This document shows, in pieces, positions 25,501 through 35,099 of a stretch of DNA of 64,000 nucleotides. Origin of the DNA: Aristolochia californica (Eukaryota > Streptophyta > Magnoliopsida > Piperales > Aristolochiaceae); assembly GCA_029961685.1 (NCBI GenBank), contig JARWKL010000013.1, positions 26,070,922-26,134,921 on the forward strand. Direction: 5' to 3'. A program made the translations under genes and the position numbers. Below the pieces are notes generated by a model. It saw only the letters and a list, made by a program, of their open reading frames with translations. It was not told where the DNA came from and did no database searches. Every line of letters begins with the position of its first letter. Positions within the stretch are counted from its first letter, which is position 1.

Positions 25501-28500
25501 AACAACAGAGCAGAACAGAAGCACAGGCAAATAGAAAGATAAGTTTAACATAAAGCTATTGGGAGAGATTTCAGGGTGACCTTGGATGACCATCTCTCGC
25601 TCTTATATAGAATTAACTCAAAAGAGAGAATTACAATACTGCCCATGTTCTCCCTTGAACCCAATGAATTAAGATTCCATAAGAACATTCTATCCTAGAA
25701 AACTGAGAAGACTGAGTGAACTCAAAATTACATCTTGTAACACTCCTCAAGTTGAAACACAGCTTCAGCTTGATACAAAATATATAAAAGAATACAAAAC
25801 ATTTCCTACTTAGAGTTTTGAAAAAGAAATTGTCTCATAGATCTTCAGAACACACAAGTGGATGATCACCAATTGTTGCTATGTGGCTACTCCATCAAAT
25901 GTCCACTGCAATAGGCCCAAAGCCGGCTGCCACTGATCACTACTAACTTGGTTCTTTAACTACATTGTCACCTAAATCTCCCCCTTACTTGGATGTAGGA
26001 AATGAAACTTCACAATTCAAAACAACACTAAATAGCATGAATGCAGCACGCATAAAACAACAAAACCAATCACCAAAGTACCACACCAACACACCACACA
26101 TGATCAGCACCTCTAAAGCACTAATCACATCTGCACACAACTTAAAGAAGAAGACAGATACAATGATTTGGTCCTTTGTAGATATACTGCTAGACGATTC
26201 TGTGCCATGAATTTTAATTTGATAACCATCAACAAATTGGAAGCCTATGGTTGATACTGGGAAGGTAAATATAATGACTGGACCTGTGTTCAAAAGCACC
26301 CGAATCTATTATACAAGAATGAGGGGAGGAAGAAGACAAGAAAGCTATAGCTACTATTTTTTATTTATTTTTAATGAATGCCAACATGGCACTGGAATAA
26401 GAAGTGAAAAACTGACTTTTCCTCTTTAGAAATGTTGGAATCTGTAGGAGAAAAGAGATGGAGGGATTAGGGTTTACAAACACTTCTCCATGATTTATAA
26501 GTAAGACATTCCAAAATCACATCCCTAGAACTTATAAAACCTAGGAATCTATTTTCTAAAAGAACCTAGGAACCTACAAATTTGTGGGCTATGTAGCTTC
26601 AACAACTTTTAAATTGTGAGAGTCAGTGAGAACCTATAAATTTTTGGTCATTAGCTTTTGAACTTGCACTGAACACATGTATTCTTCTGCTTCTCCCCCT
26701 CAAGCTAGGGAGGATATGGCAATGATTCCATCTTGAACACTAAAAACAATGCAACAGTTATCTCCCTCCAACTAGCCAAGCAAGGAGCTTCCTTGCAATC
26801 TCTTGTTGTTAGGAGTTAGCTCCTCTTTGCTCTCTTAATAAAATATCATTTCATAAAAAAAAAATTATTTCCCTCCAACTCCCCTTTAATAATAGACCAT
26901 CTCAAGGCGTCCCAAGAATAAAGACTAGACCAGATATAGATAGATGTTGCAAGTTACTTGGCCAATCAAGTAATACACGACCAGATATAGACTAAACCAG
27001 ACATTCTCCTAGGAATAAAATTGCAAAACCTAATTTAAATTAAATCTCTACCATTTAGTCTCCTCGTAAAACTGATGAAACTTGATTTCTTAATCCAAGT
27101 TTTAAATGTTAAACAGGACTGATAGTATTGAGAGACATGAAAATGAGAAATGCACACGCACTTGCCTAGTCACATGAAAAAATATAAACACCATGAATCG
27201 GAAATGTAAACTAACCCGCTCAGCAAATTGACTTGCACTTTCCTTTTTGTTCTCAAGAGGGAAAACAACAGGAAGGTATTCCACCTGTCAAAGCAGAAGC
27301 CACAGCTTAAAAGAGCTTTAAAGAAGATACAATTAAAAGGAAGAAGCAAATCTAAGAAATTCTTCCAACATATGAAATTTAAATGGGGATAGCACCAATG
27401 AACATATCTACCTCCATGAAATTGTGAAATTGTGTGAACATTCTAAACATAAGCTTGATCAAAGAAGTATTTCCCCTGGGTCAATGAAGAGATCAGTAAG
27501 GAAAAATATTAGCTCAGGCTCAGACACACCTAAATATTATCAAGAGAAATGGTTGGCCACATTAAACAAAAGCCCTACCAAGACTGGTCGAAGAATACAT
27601 GAGGATAGCGGACAACCACCGGCTGGATAGCATAACCAGGAATGAATGCACCTAGTTGGAATGAGATCAAGACTCTCCCATTTGTTGTGGTGCCCTCTGG
27701 AAACAACAGAACTCGAGGAAAACCATCGGATGAAGCTTTTCTCTGCACAGAGATCCTTGAGAGGACATTTCTGTATCAAATAACGCTTATATTTGGGGAA
27801 GGACAATTTGCCATTTAAATTATGCTTCACACATTTTACATGCTTCATGCAATTTTTCCAGGAAGTAGTGTGTGTCAATGAACTTGAGCACATTGCACTT
27901 CTCAGTGTATGCATCTTTGTTATTGTTTTTTTATTATTTGACTCCATCTGCTTTATGCTCTTTATTAGAAGCCATCTCTTCTTAGCTTTGCATCAGCTAA
28001 CACTGCATCAACTAGGTATGGACCATCCTTTTCATTACTGATTCCTTCGTTCCTTCTACTGAGGTGACAAAAAATTGAAAAATCAGATAGCAAAGAACTT
28101 GGGAAGGACTTTACATTCTGCCACAGGTTTTTTACTTAACCTGCTAAATATTTAAGCCAATGGGCTGAGATGGCATAAACCTGTCTGATTGCCAATTTCA
28201 TTGTTATCAAACATCCAACCATCCTATGGTAAAAAGCAAATCCGAAATATAACCATCTTTCATTTAGACAAATTTGTGAGAAGAAGAAGCTTCAACTTTT
28301 TCTTCCAAAATATCAGGAGAGGACTTGCAAAAAGAAAGCAATGTACTAGTTGAAAAGATGCTGATAGGAAAGGTCAAGAAAGGTGTCAACTAATCCAAGA
28401 AGCGTTACTTTGTGGAGAAAAATAAGTTGAACATCATCTTTTAGAGGGAAGAACAAATAATTGAAACACTAGAACTTTTTTTTTTTCTAAGCAAAAAAAA

Positions 28501-31500
28501 GTACTATTTGCTTTCAAAAGGATAAATTCATCACGACAAAATAAAGTTGGTATCTATAGCTATACATTTTTGCTTCTTTTTGGTACTTCATACATGTTTC
28601 ACAACTCACTACATTTAGGACAAAAGAACAAAAAATCATTATTTTATTAAAAAGAGAACACAAAAACATAGAAAGCAGTAGAGATAAATTGTTATTTGCA
28701 AGAAACTTATTGCTGAACCGTTAAGAAATTTAACATCATAAAAGTCCATTTAAGATGTAAACTTTCTACCTTTATTTCACTGACAGCATGCTTCCTTGAT
28801 GATGCCGAGAATCTATTTACATAGATAACCTACAAAAGAAATCATAAAATAAGTATTATTTTGCCTTTTTGATATAATCTATTTCTCGTTATTGAAGAAG
28901 TTAATAAGCAAAGAGGTAAAGTATCTGTGTAAATTTTACCTGCATTGCTCTAATAATTGTCCCAACAAATGGTATCGCATCATGTGACTCAGAAGCAACT
29001 ATGGTTGGAAACAGCTCATAGAAAAAGAAAATCGGTTCAACATATGAAACATGATTAGATACGACAATAGGAGCATTCTCCCTCGAGGCTGGCCTACCAA
29101 CTCTCTTTATCCAATGATAACTGAAAGCATATAAGTTTCCAATATATTAATTTCAAAAGCACTTGAATAAACTTCACTAAATATAGAATAAAAAAACAAG
29201 AAGCAGAATGCTTATTATTACTGTAAAATTTGAAACCTGAAGGTGGCATCAAACGAGAGAGAACAATCTTATTATACGAACAATCGTATTATTGTGTAAT
29301 TAATGAGATTAGGGCAAAAATTGATTCTACTCTCCTTTTAGTGCAGATTTTGTCATATAATGTATAAAATGTGCTCCTGCAGATTTATTGCTGAGCATAC
29401 CTATAAAACAATATATTTATTGATCAATTTTGAGTGCATATCCAAATTTCAGTGAAACTTGGTAGACTATTTGGTTAAGAAGATAGTGGGGGCACGCTTG
29501 GAGTACATTTGGCTGGCTTAAGTTCCACGATAATGAGCAATGTAAACATTGAGGATACTATTGATCCGAAGGGTTGTCTGGGGCCAGTCAATGAAAATCC
29601 TGATCAGCAAATTGATTTTTACGAGTCCTTTGATCAAGGTAATTACTTTTTAAGAAAAGGCCTAATTTCATTAAGCCCGAAGGCAAAACAGCAACAAAAG
29701 CAATCAAAGAGGGGGCAGGGGGGCTAACAATGAGGGCTCGGAGGGTAACCCCCTATTTAGCAAGAGAGTCAGCAAGACTATTTGCTAATCTAGGTACAAG
29801 AGTCCAATCACAAACTATATCTTTGGATAAATATTGAATTTCATGAAAACAAAACAAATGAGGAGACTCTCATGCCAAATACCCAACTAATAACACAACT
29901 TGAATCTCCTTCCACATATCCTCCATAGAAAACAATCATGAAAAATCTTCAGAACATGACGGAAAGCTTGGAGCTCAGCAGTTGTTGAATAAAAAATGCC
30001 AAGAAGGCCAGCAAAGGGATGCTGGGTATCCCCATCAGAATTTCAGAAAGCTACACGGAACACCAAAGAATCAGGGTCGCCAAAGGAAGAACCATCAAAT
30101 CAGCTTAATAAACTCTTATTCGGATGGCTTCCACAATCAACCTGGATAGGATGCTTGCTGACAGTATTGTCTTGAATCAACCTTAATAAGCTAGATCAAT
30201 TGTTTTGAATCTTTATTTCTATTTGGACATTTAGTTACTGTAAGTGGTCGAAATTTTGTGTCAGGAAAATGTTTCCTCTTGTTTTGGGAATTGAATGTCA
30301 ATCCTTTGTTCTTTGGTTTGGTATTCTCATTTTAATATAAATGGGTGTTTTATTGCCCACAAGTGGGTTTTATTATTGTCCTTAAGTAGGGTTTTGATTG
30401 CCTTTTAGTCGGTTTTCTATTGTTGTCCTTCAGTGACTGACTTTTCTTACTTTGTGTTTATTATTACAATTTTGTGTTCAAAATCCTTTGCATCAGTTTC
30501 AAATTTTCCTATTTGTATCACCTATATTTCCTTTACCCTTTTTTGGGTTTCGCCCTCTAGTTAGGTTGTGAGATTCTTTGTATGTTTTTTTTTTTTAGAA
30601 GATTCTTTGTATGCTTTAATATTTATCTTTTGGACATCTAAAGAAGGTTTCTTATTCGAGGGAGATGGAGTAAGAAATTTTTTCCAATATCTGCAAGTTT
30701 CTATCATGATGAAGCTGGGTATCATTGCGAATTTCTCCCCAACTTAAGGGGGAGAAAGAGTATAGATATGTGAAGCTGAAGTGCTAACTCAAAAGTTGAA
30801 GACCACAAAATCACAAAATTTTGAAGTTTGAAGTCACATAGATCTTAGTAATTTGAAGGCCAATTTTTATCTTTTTTATGCTAAAAATTGGAGAGCTATT
30901 AAGGCATATGTGTGCATTTCTTGGGTATGCCATTTCTCAAAAGGGCTATGTTTGCTATGATCCCCAGACGCATCAAATCCGTGTTTCTCGGAATGTGGTC
31001 TTCTTTGAGAATCAATATTTTTTTCCCTCTCAAGTTATACTGCCTTCTGCATCTTTGCCTAGTCTGCCGAGCTTTGATGAGCCTCGCCCCACTTCATCGC
31101 TGCCCCCTCCCAACCCCGACCTGGCACTTGCTCCTGCTCCCATCACTCTTCGCAGATCCACTCGTCCTTCTTGCCCTCCTGACAGGTATGGTTTCCCCTC
31201 CCCTATATCACTTGCGGCTACTTTATCTTCTATTTCCATTCTCTCTTGCTACAAACAGGCTACAACACATGAGTGTTGGCAAAAGGCAATGCAAACAGAA
31301 CTACAAGTGCTAGAGGATAATCACACTTGGGACATTGTGACCTGCCCTCCTGCTATTCGGCCTCTTGGGAGTAAGTGGGTATTCTCTGTCAAGCTGCGTT
31401 CAAATAGATCGTTGGATCGATACAAAGCCCGCCTTGTGGCCCTGAGGAACAGGCAAGAATATAGGAGTGATTATGAGGAAACATTTGCGCTAGTTGCCAA

Positions 31501-34500
31501 GATGACCACAATCCGTACTATATTAGCCATTGCAGCCTCTCAGTTCTGGCCACTGCATCAGATGGATGTGAAGAATGTCTTTCTCCTTGGTGACCACAGG
31601 AAGATGTCTACATAAAACTCCCCTCGGGTATCACTACCTCCTCTCCTGATCATGTCTGCAAGCTACATCGTCCTCTGTATGGGCTTAAGAAAGCCCCCCC
31701 AGGCTTGTTTTGAGAAGTTTCACGACATACTTATCCTTCACAAGTTTTCACAGAGTCAATATGATTCATCTCTCTTTTATCATAAGTCTACCGCGGGTAT
31801 GGTCATTCTCTTGGTTTATGTGGATGTCATCATCATTACTGGCATTGCCTCTGGACTGATTACTAAGCTTCAGCAGGTGTTGCATGCCACCTTTCATATG
31901 AAGGATATTTGACAACTCACGTACTTCTTAGGGTTGGAGGTACATCACAAACCCAACAGTATTTTCTTAAACTATCATAAGTATATTCAAGATCTTATTA
32001 CTCTTGCTGGGTTGGAGAACACATCTTCGGTGGCTACCCCTATGGAGGTCAATGTCAAATATAGGAAAGATGAAGTGACTCTCCTTGATGATCCGACTAT
32101 TTATCAACGACTGGTAGGGAGTCTCATATACTTGACAACTACTCGCCCGGACATCTCCTATGTTGTTCATCAGGTCAGTCAATTTATGTCATCTCCTCGG
32201 CACCTTCATCTTGCGGCAGTTCGGCACATCATCCGCTATCTACGTAGTTCTCCTGCTTGTGGATTATTCTTTCCTACCGGCTCCCCGCAACGACTGGTTG
32301 CATACAGTGATGTTGATTGGGCAGGGTGCCCCGATACCCGTTGCTCTACAGGCTGGTGTATGTTTTTAGGGGATGCACTGATTTCTTGGAAATGTAAGAA
32401 ACAGGACCGGGTGTCCAAGTCATCTACCGAGGTCGAGTATCGAGCCATGTCTACTGCGTGTTTTGAAGTTATTTGGCTCCGCGGTCTTCTTGCAAGTTCC
32501 AGTTTCCTCAGACCACACCTACCCCGCTTCATGCGGATAATATGAGTGTTATTCAGATTGCGGCCAATCCTGTTTTCCATGAGCACACCAAGCACATTGA
32601 GGTTGACTATCACTCTATCCGCGACACTTTGGAGCCCCAGGTAATATCTCTTCTGTACATTTCTTTGGATATTCAAGTGGCTGATATCTTCACCAAAGCA
32701 TTGTCTCAACCACGGCATAATTTTCTGGTTGGCAAATTGTTGTTGGTTGACTCACCAGCATCAATTTGAGGGGGAATGTTACGATATCTTGAAATGTATA
32801 TTAGATAGAATTTATGTTCATAATTGTTGTATAATTTGGTTAATGCAGATAGTGTAATTAGATAAGGCTTAATAGGATGGGTGGCATTGTATTGGGCACA
32901 TGGGCCGTTTTGTAATATTACCCTAAGACCTAAGTTTAAATACATAATGAAAGGAAAGAAAGGTACATGAGAGGGATTCAAAAATTCTCTTCGTCGTCTT
33001 CGCCGAGAAACCAGAGAGCGCAACGCTCTCCGTCTGGACTGTCCCGTCAGTCCCATGAGGTGGTGGTGGTTCCGTCCATTGTCGTAAGAGCTGTGAGCTC
33101 TCTATTAGGCTGTGCCGTCAGCCTCCGTCTGACGCGTTTCGTCCCCGTGAAGACCAAAGCGTGAAGGCTGGTCTTGGTTGATCTGTCAGCCTTGGTTGGA
33201 AACCTCCGTTGACAGTGAGGGTAGTATAAGTAGAGGACAAGAGAGTGGACCACAAGGTCAAAGTCGTGGTGACCAAAAGTATGCCCACAATGGACACAAA
33301 TCATTATTCTGACATAGGCATGGATAAATTTCGGAAAACAAGCATGGGAAAATCCAGCCACACTAGAAACCACATGACAAAAATTATTCTTAGAATTTCC
33401 GGAAACATGGTTTGCCTTTGCCCACTCTGGTTTTCCATGCGGAGACCAGCATGTATCAACTATTTGGCTTATATGACTACAATGTGTGCATTGTTTTTTT
33501 TTTAACATTTCTACATCCACGACCAGTCTTCCTCGTGTAGAACCACCTCTGCCTTGGGTGTTATTTCCACTACCTCAACCAATATTAACAACATGGTTGA
33601 ATTGCCTATGGCCAAAGCCAGTGACTTAGAAGCTTTGGCCGAATTCTAGGCCTTGTAGCAATGACATCATTCTATTGAGGTTTGGCAGATTGGCACAATA
33701 TTTGTGAACAAGCTATTTCTAGGTATGGCTTGACATTTGTTCGGTACAATACAACTATTAATGCTTCCCATTGTTGCTCTTGGACTGCTGTATCAAGGCT
33801 TCCCTCACCAACAGGCATAATTCAAATACGATCCCAATTCATCAAACAATTATTTTTTTTTGGAATGGTTAATCCAACAACTATTTACAAAGAAACTTCT
33901 AAGTTTGGCCTCCGCTCATTCCATAGAAGTTCGGAGGAACAGAAAATCCGCAAGCGGGCTAGTCTACTTAGCACTTAGATTTAGAACCTCAGAAGCAGAT
34001 GAATGAAACGAAAAGCAGATGCACCCTTTTTAAAGTCATGAATTAACACGTCTAACCCAAGCCTTAGAAACTCACCCGAAGGAAAAGAGGATACATCTGG
34101 AACACAAACGCGTGATCCACATGATTCGACAGCGCCATTTAGGAAGAGGGTTATGTTTATCCTTCCACCCCTCCAAAGCCAATTTTGTTGCAAGGTACCC
34201 CACCAGAAGGGATAGACCGAATATCACTAAGCGCAGTAGCGCGATCGGAATACAGACTACGATCTTGAGCCACTCGTACAACCCTCCAATCTCCGGAGTA
34301 TTGTTCCGGAAGGGATCGACTGGAGAAGGCGGCGGCAGCGAGATAAACCCTGCACCGAGAAAACCGTATGGGTTGTGGGATTCCACCACGGGTCCGAGGG
34401 CGCCGTTCCCTGGGCCGTCGATGTCTACGATCAGCTCTGCCTCCGACGACACCAAGAGGCGTGAACCATGGAGAAGTGGAGCAGTGAGATCGACGGGCCT

Positions 34501-34512
34501 CGCGCCTGTCAT
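13340..34512 (-). CDS. LPEAT2: lysophosphatidylethanolamine acyltransferase 2 (LPEAT2), complete, 14 exons
   Basis: Exons, 5' to 3': 34512-34076, 29120-28940, 28829-28770, 27742-27579, 27475-27412, 27284-27216, 25236-25141, 24588-24550, 24389-24316, 14740-14674, 14369-14319, 13844-13734, 13658-13611, 13525-13340. They sum to 1647 nt, 548 residues plus stop, all with GT-AG borders and matching phases; the Arabidopsis enzyme is close to 540 residues. It transfers acyl-CoA to lysophosphatidylethanolamine and related lysolipids. Residues 82-113 form a membrane segment, and 129-146 are partly hydrophobic. Acyltransferase motif I is NHVSYVE (168-174, HX4E), the third motif is FPEGTTTNG (240-248) and VVVRYPH follows. 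The C-terminal third has EF-hand-like units, the best being DVDNDGIISWED (496-507). The start ATG at 34512 gives the family's short polar N-terminus; an upstream in-frame ATG at 34587 is possible. Introns 1 (5 kb) and 9 (9.6 kb) are TE-rich. Confidence 0.95.
13611..13658 (-). CDS. LPEAT2: LPEAT2 exon 13: 48-nt divergent exon
   Basis: CTCTCTACAG precedes it and GTGTGTAACC follows. It encodes LRDAIWSTGSGTSEKN, 16 residues, exactly the length needed to join the degenerate EF-hand of exon 12 to the canonical one in exon 14. The sequence departs strongly from family expectation after LRDAI, so this exon is the least certain. Confidence 0.72.
14780..15300 (-). repeat. antisense Copia-type 3' relic in LPEAT2 intron 9
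   Basis: Contains CTCCCCCTCAACTTGG (14967) and CTCCCCCTCAAGTTGG (15178), which on the minus strand read as polypurine tracts before an LTR. The same family recurs at 26440-26760 and, on the plus strand, at 30720-30870. No coding frame is left. Confidence 0.5.
15301..16020. repeat. repeat-derived sequence, family uncertain
   Basis: Part of LPEAT2 intron 9. A purine-rich stretch with GTGAGAGG-like short repeats (15765-15800) is the only clear structure. The open frames here look like low-complexity by-products; I could not assign them. Confidence 0.35.
16280..18290 (+). mobile_element. LINE 5' half relic (ORF1-like and endonuclease start)
   Basis: 16670-17047 is a Lys/Glu/Pro-rich frame of the kind seen in plant L1 ORF1. 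From 17916 the frame reads MIITSWNIR, the start of an APE-type endonuclease, and after a T/A-rich insertion at 18010-18036 the pattern AIGHSGGI..WD of the same domain continues. No reverse transcriptase follows, so it is truncated. It is antisense to LPEAT2. Confidence 0.6.
18300..18640 (+). repeat. LTR end with primer-binding site
   Basis: A pyrimidine-rich stretch ends in TTTTCA at 18619, directly followed by TGGTATCGGAGC (18620-18631). This is one mismatch away from the usual initiator tRNA-Met primer-binding site, so 18619 is an LTR/internal border of a Copia-type element. The left LTR end was not located. Confidence 0.6.
18970..20105 (+). repeat. Copia LTR relic with TGATCGATCA motifs, interrupted by a TRIM
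   Basis: Resembles the LTR at 36060-37553: GATGATAACAAAATGGA, CTCAGGAACTCTAGCT, GGAGCTTTAGGGCATG and then at least five GCATGATCGATCA-type words (19858-20095). The TRIM at 19201-19601 sits inside it, which shows the order of insertion. Confidence 0.65.
19201..19601 (+). mobile_element. full-length TRIM-like miniature LTR retroelement
   Basis: Two 106-bp LTRs (19201-19306 and 19496-19601), both from TGTTAAGGAATAGTCCCACA to CCAATTTTTCA. A primer-binding site TGATATCAGAGC follows the first (19307-19318), and a purine tract GTGAGGGGAAG precedes the second. The internal region carries GGGCCTACACCTAAA..CCACTTGTAGAGCCACAAAAGA repeats and no coding frame. The target duplication AAGAA is perfect (19196-19200 and 19602-19606). 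Total length 401 bp. Confidence 0.9.
20106..20796. other. unassigned repeat-like sequence
   Basis: Several frames are open for short distances with Lys/Arg-rich or hydrophobic content. They may be LINE-derived, since a LINE tail follows at 20797, but no diagnostic motif was seen. Confidence 0.3.
20797..20955 (-). mobile_element. short LINE 3'-end insertion
   Basis: A plus-strand T-run at about 20798-20810 is followed by sequence that on the minus strand ends a LINE RNase H frame (SHIPRSANSLAD). It is severely 5'-truncated. The target duplication was not resolved. Confidence 0.6.
20970..21700 (+). pseudogene. Copia gag relic
   Basis: Encodes FVKMNGATYIYWSNDVQMYLR (the gag pattern LxGxNYxxWxxxVxMxLxA) and then NYQMII.LVNSQI, with stops and frameshifts. 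A 43-bp micro-insertion splits it at 21594-21636. Confidence 0.6.
21594..21636 (-). mobile_element. 43-bp retroposed micro-insertion
   Basis: Flanked by a perfect 12-bp duplication AGGTTATGGGAA (21582-21593 and 21637-21648). The insert is almost all T and A runs, consistent with an extremely 5'-truncated LINE-mediated insertion. Confidence 0.75.
21720..21979 (-). repeat. Copia-type LTR relic, minus orientation
   Basis: Ends in AAATGACCAAAATACCCTTG and CCAACA (21979), the reverse complement of the LTR start seen at 50947. The other LTR end and its target duplication were not found. Confidence 0.45.
22263..23673 (+). mobile_element. tandem TRIM array: five LTRs and four internal regions
   Basis: LTRs start at 22263, 22594, 22925, 23255 and 23584; the spacings are 331, 331, 330 and 329 bp. 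The first four LTRs are each 118 bp; the fifth is rearranged and short. Each is followed by a primer-binding site near TGGTATCAGAGC (22381, 22712, 23043, 23373), then a 41-bp-type minisatellite, then a purine tract GTGAGGGGGAG. GTCAT at 22258-22262 and 23674-23678 flanks the whole array. No protein is encoded. It lies in LPEAT2 intron 9, antisense to the gene. Confidence 0.88.
23679..24315. other. intron sequence without recognised content
   Basis: Near the 5' end of LPEAT2 intron 9 (gene direction). I see no coding or repeat signature I can name. Confidence 0.4.
24316..24389 (-). CDS. LPEAT2: LPEAT2 exon 9, with tandem NAGNAG acceptor
   Basis: The acceptor region reads TTTCAGCAG. Using the first AG starts the exon at 24389 (Gln added); using the second starts it at 24386. 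The second gives the alignment length I expect from the family (VES-TFNLST). Both keep frame. The exon ends at donor TCCAG|GTATAC. Confidence 0.88.
24634..24948 (-). mobile_element. solo LTR in LPEAT2 intron 7
   Basis: Starts TG and ends CA, with a perfect 5-bp duplication AGAAC at 24629-24633 and 24949-24953. Length is 315 bp. In the minus orientation it begins TGTTGAAATACAG and carries GGGGTATTTTGGTCATTT near its start, like the LTR at 50947. It lies only about 45 bp from the acceptor of exon 8 (24588). Confidence 0.82.
25451..25742 (-). repeat. Copia-type LTR relic, minus orientation
   Basis: Bounded by TGTTGGATTGG (25451) and CTTGTAACA (25742), followed by CTCCTCAAGTTG, which on the minus strand is a purine tract before an LTR. 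It lies in LPEAT2 intron 6, whose remaining stretch up to 26440 shows only decayed sequence. Confidence 0.55.
26440..27000 (-). repeat. antisense Copia-type 3' relic
   Basis: Shares AAACCTAGGAATCTATTTT and CTCCCCCTCAAG with 14780-15230, so both are copies of one family. It lies in LPEAT2 intron 6 and is split by a 91-bp retroposed insertion. Confidence 0.5.
26774..26864 (+). mobile_element. 91-bp retroposed insertion with poly(A)
   Basis: Flanked by TTATCTCCCTCCAACT (26758-26773) and TTATTTCCCTCCAACT (26865-26880), which match at 15 of 16 bases. The insert ends in an AATAAA-like region and ten A residues. It is a LINE-mobilised fragment or a short SINE-like sequence. Confidence 0.78.
27579..27742 (-). 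CDS. LPEAT2: LPEAT2 exon 4: FPEGTTTNG block
   Basis: Begins RKASSDGFPR after TGTGCAG and ends in codon 281 at donor TTG|GTAGGG. It holds the acyltransferase motif FPEGTTTNG and the QPVVVRYPH segment thought to line the acyl-acceptor site. Exon 5 (27475-27412) follows across a short intron of about 100 bp. Confidence 0.93.
28940..29120 (-). CDS. LPEAT2: LPEAT2 exon 2: acyltransferase motif I
   Basis: Sixty codons from YHWIKR to GTIIRAMQ. It contains VVSNHVSYVEPIFFFYEL, the block with the presumed catalytic histidine (H169). The acidic partner is glutamate (HX4E) instead of the common aspartate (HX4D); as I recall, plant LPEAT2 proteins share this. Confidence 0.94.
29640..30190 (-). mobile_element. 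LINE 3' relic in LPEAT2 intron 1
   Basis: The minus strand encodes the LINE RNase H end (LANSLADSLAK-like, 29745-29800) followed by a 3' UTR with GCCTTCGGGCTTAATG. It lacks a clear poly(A) tail, so it is older or rearranged. Confidence 0.6.
30690..30870 (+). repeat. Copia-type polypurine tract and flank
   Basis: CCCCAACTTAAGGGGGAGA and following sequence match the reverse complement of 14980-15200. It is a plus-oriented relic of the same family, next to an unrelated Copia pol gene. Confidence 0.45.
30878..32769 (+). pseudogene. Ty1/Copia pol: integrase end, reverse transcriptase, RNase H
   Basis: Frames in order: the integrase C-terminus (CAFLGYAISQKGYVCYDP, then SRNVVFFE), reverse transcriptase (ECWQKAMQTELQVLEDNHTW, KWVFSVK, QMDVKNVFL, YGLKKAP) and RNase H (YSDVDWAGCPDTRCSTGW, KSSTEVEYRAMS, HTKHIEVDYHSIRD, ADIFTKAL). 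The usual YVDDI box is YVDVII here. Several frameshifts and stops (31612-31640, 31909, 32540) kill it. It lies antisense in LPEAT2 intron 1. Only the last third of the element is present. Confidence 0.88.
32778..33230 (+). repeat. 3' LTR of the Copia element
   Basis: The purine tract TTTGAGGGGGAA ends at 32776, and TGTTACGATATCTTG starts the LTR. TTTAAATACATAATG near 32935 is a candidate promoter element. The right end is uncertain. No 5' partner is present. Confidence 0.6.
33240..33680 (-). pseudogene. Copia gag zinc-knuckle relic
   Basis: The minus strand encodes CTHCSHISQIVDTCW followed by HGKPEWAKANHVS, the C-terminal end of a Copia gag. It is isolated and broken. Confidence 0.5.
34076..34512 (-). 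CDS. LPEAT2: LPEAT2 exon 1: N-terminus and membrane segment
   Basis: Encodes residues 1-145 plus two bases of codon 146. The conserved DPFRNNTPEIGGLYEWLK is followed by a long hydrophobic helix and GWKDKHNPLPKWRCRIMW, typical of plant LPEAT2. It ends at donor GG|GTGAGT. This is the most GC-rich part of the window. Confidence 0.94.
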
Positions 34513-34860
34513 GACTCCGGCTCGAAATTGAAGCAGCAGACAAAAGCGGGTCACGAGGGAAAACGTCGTCAGGCGCACGCCGGGCACGGGGGGGAATTGG
34601 CAGGTGAGAGACTCGGACTAGGAGGAAAGAAAGAAAGGAGGCCGCCGAATACTTTGCCACCGTAAAGGTCACCAGTGAGCGAATATTTTTAGGAGAAGAT
34701 TGAACGACTGGTGGCCTGGAATGATCAGGCTTCGGACAGGCCAGATTTCTCTAATAAAGTGACAGCATCTGAAGATAGTACCCTCACTGGTTTATTTATA
34801 TAACGGATCAATCTTATTCATTAGATTGACGAGAGGTTTCTATATATAAAACACGACAAA
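34513..34860 (-). promoter_or_regulatory. LPEAT2 upstream region
   Basis: GC-rich sequence just upstream of the ATG (likely 5' UTR) is followed by two minus-strand TATA-like words: TTATATAAATAAA at 34791-34803 and TTTTATATATAGAA at about 34839-34852. The nearer is about 280 bp from the ATG. Core promoter assignment is an inference. Confidence 0.4.
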
Positions 34861-35099
34861 TCTCAACCAGCGGTAGTCAGCACATGAATCGCTGGCGTTG
34901 TGGGGAAAAGGAAATAGACACGGGATTCGGCGATATCCCCCTCCGAATAGAAAGGAGATGGCCCGAATGCGAATGAATGACGGGACGCCGTCCGTTCCTT
35001 CTTTCAATTGAATATTTTGTGCACGTGGCAGGCAGCTTCAACGAAGATTCGTTTTCTATCCCACGTGAGAAACGGACTAACCGACGAGCAAGTTTAAAC

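Noticed and set aside
30878..32769. Active Copia element
   Set aside because: Gag, protease and most of integrase are missing, and pol has several frameshifts and stops.
34072..34587. LPEAT2 start at the upstream ATG (34587)
   Set aside because: The added residues are not like the family N-terminus, and the ATG at 34512 gives the expected length. The upstream start remains possible.
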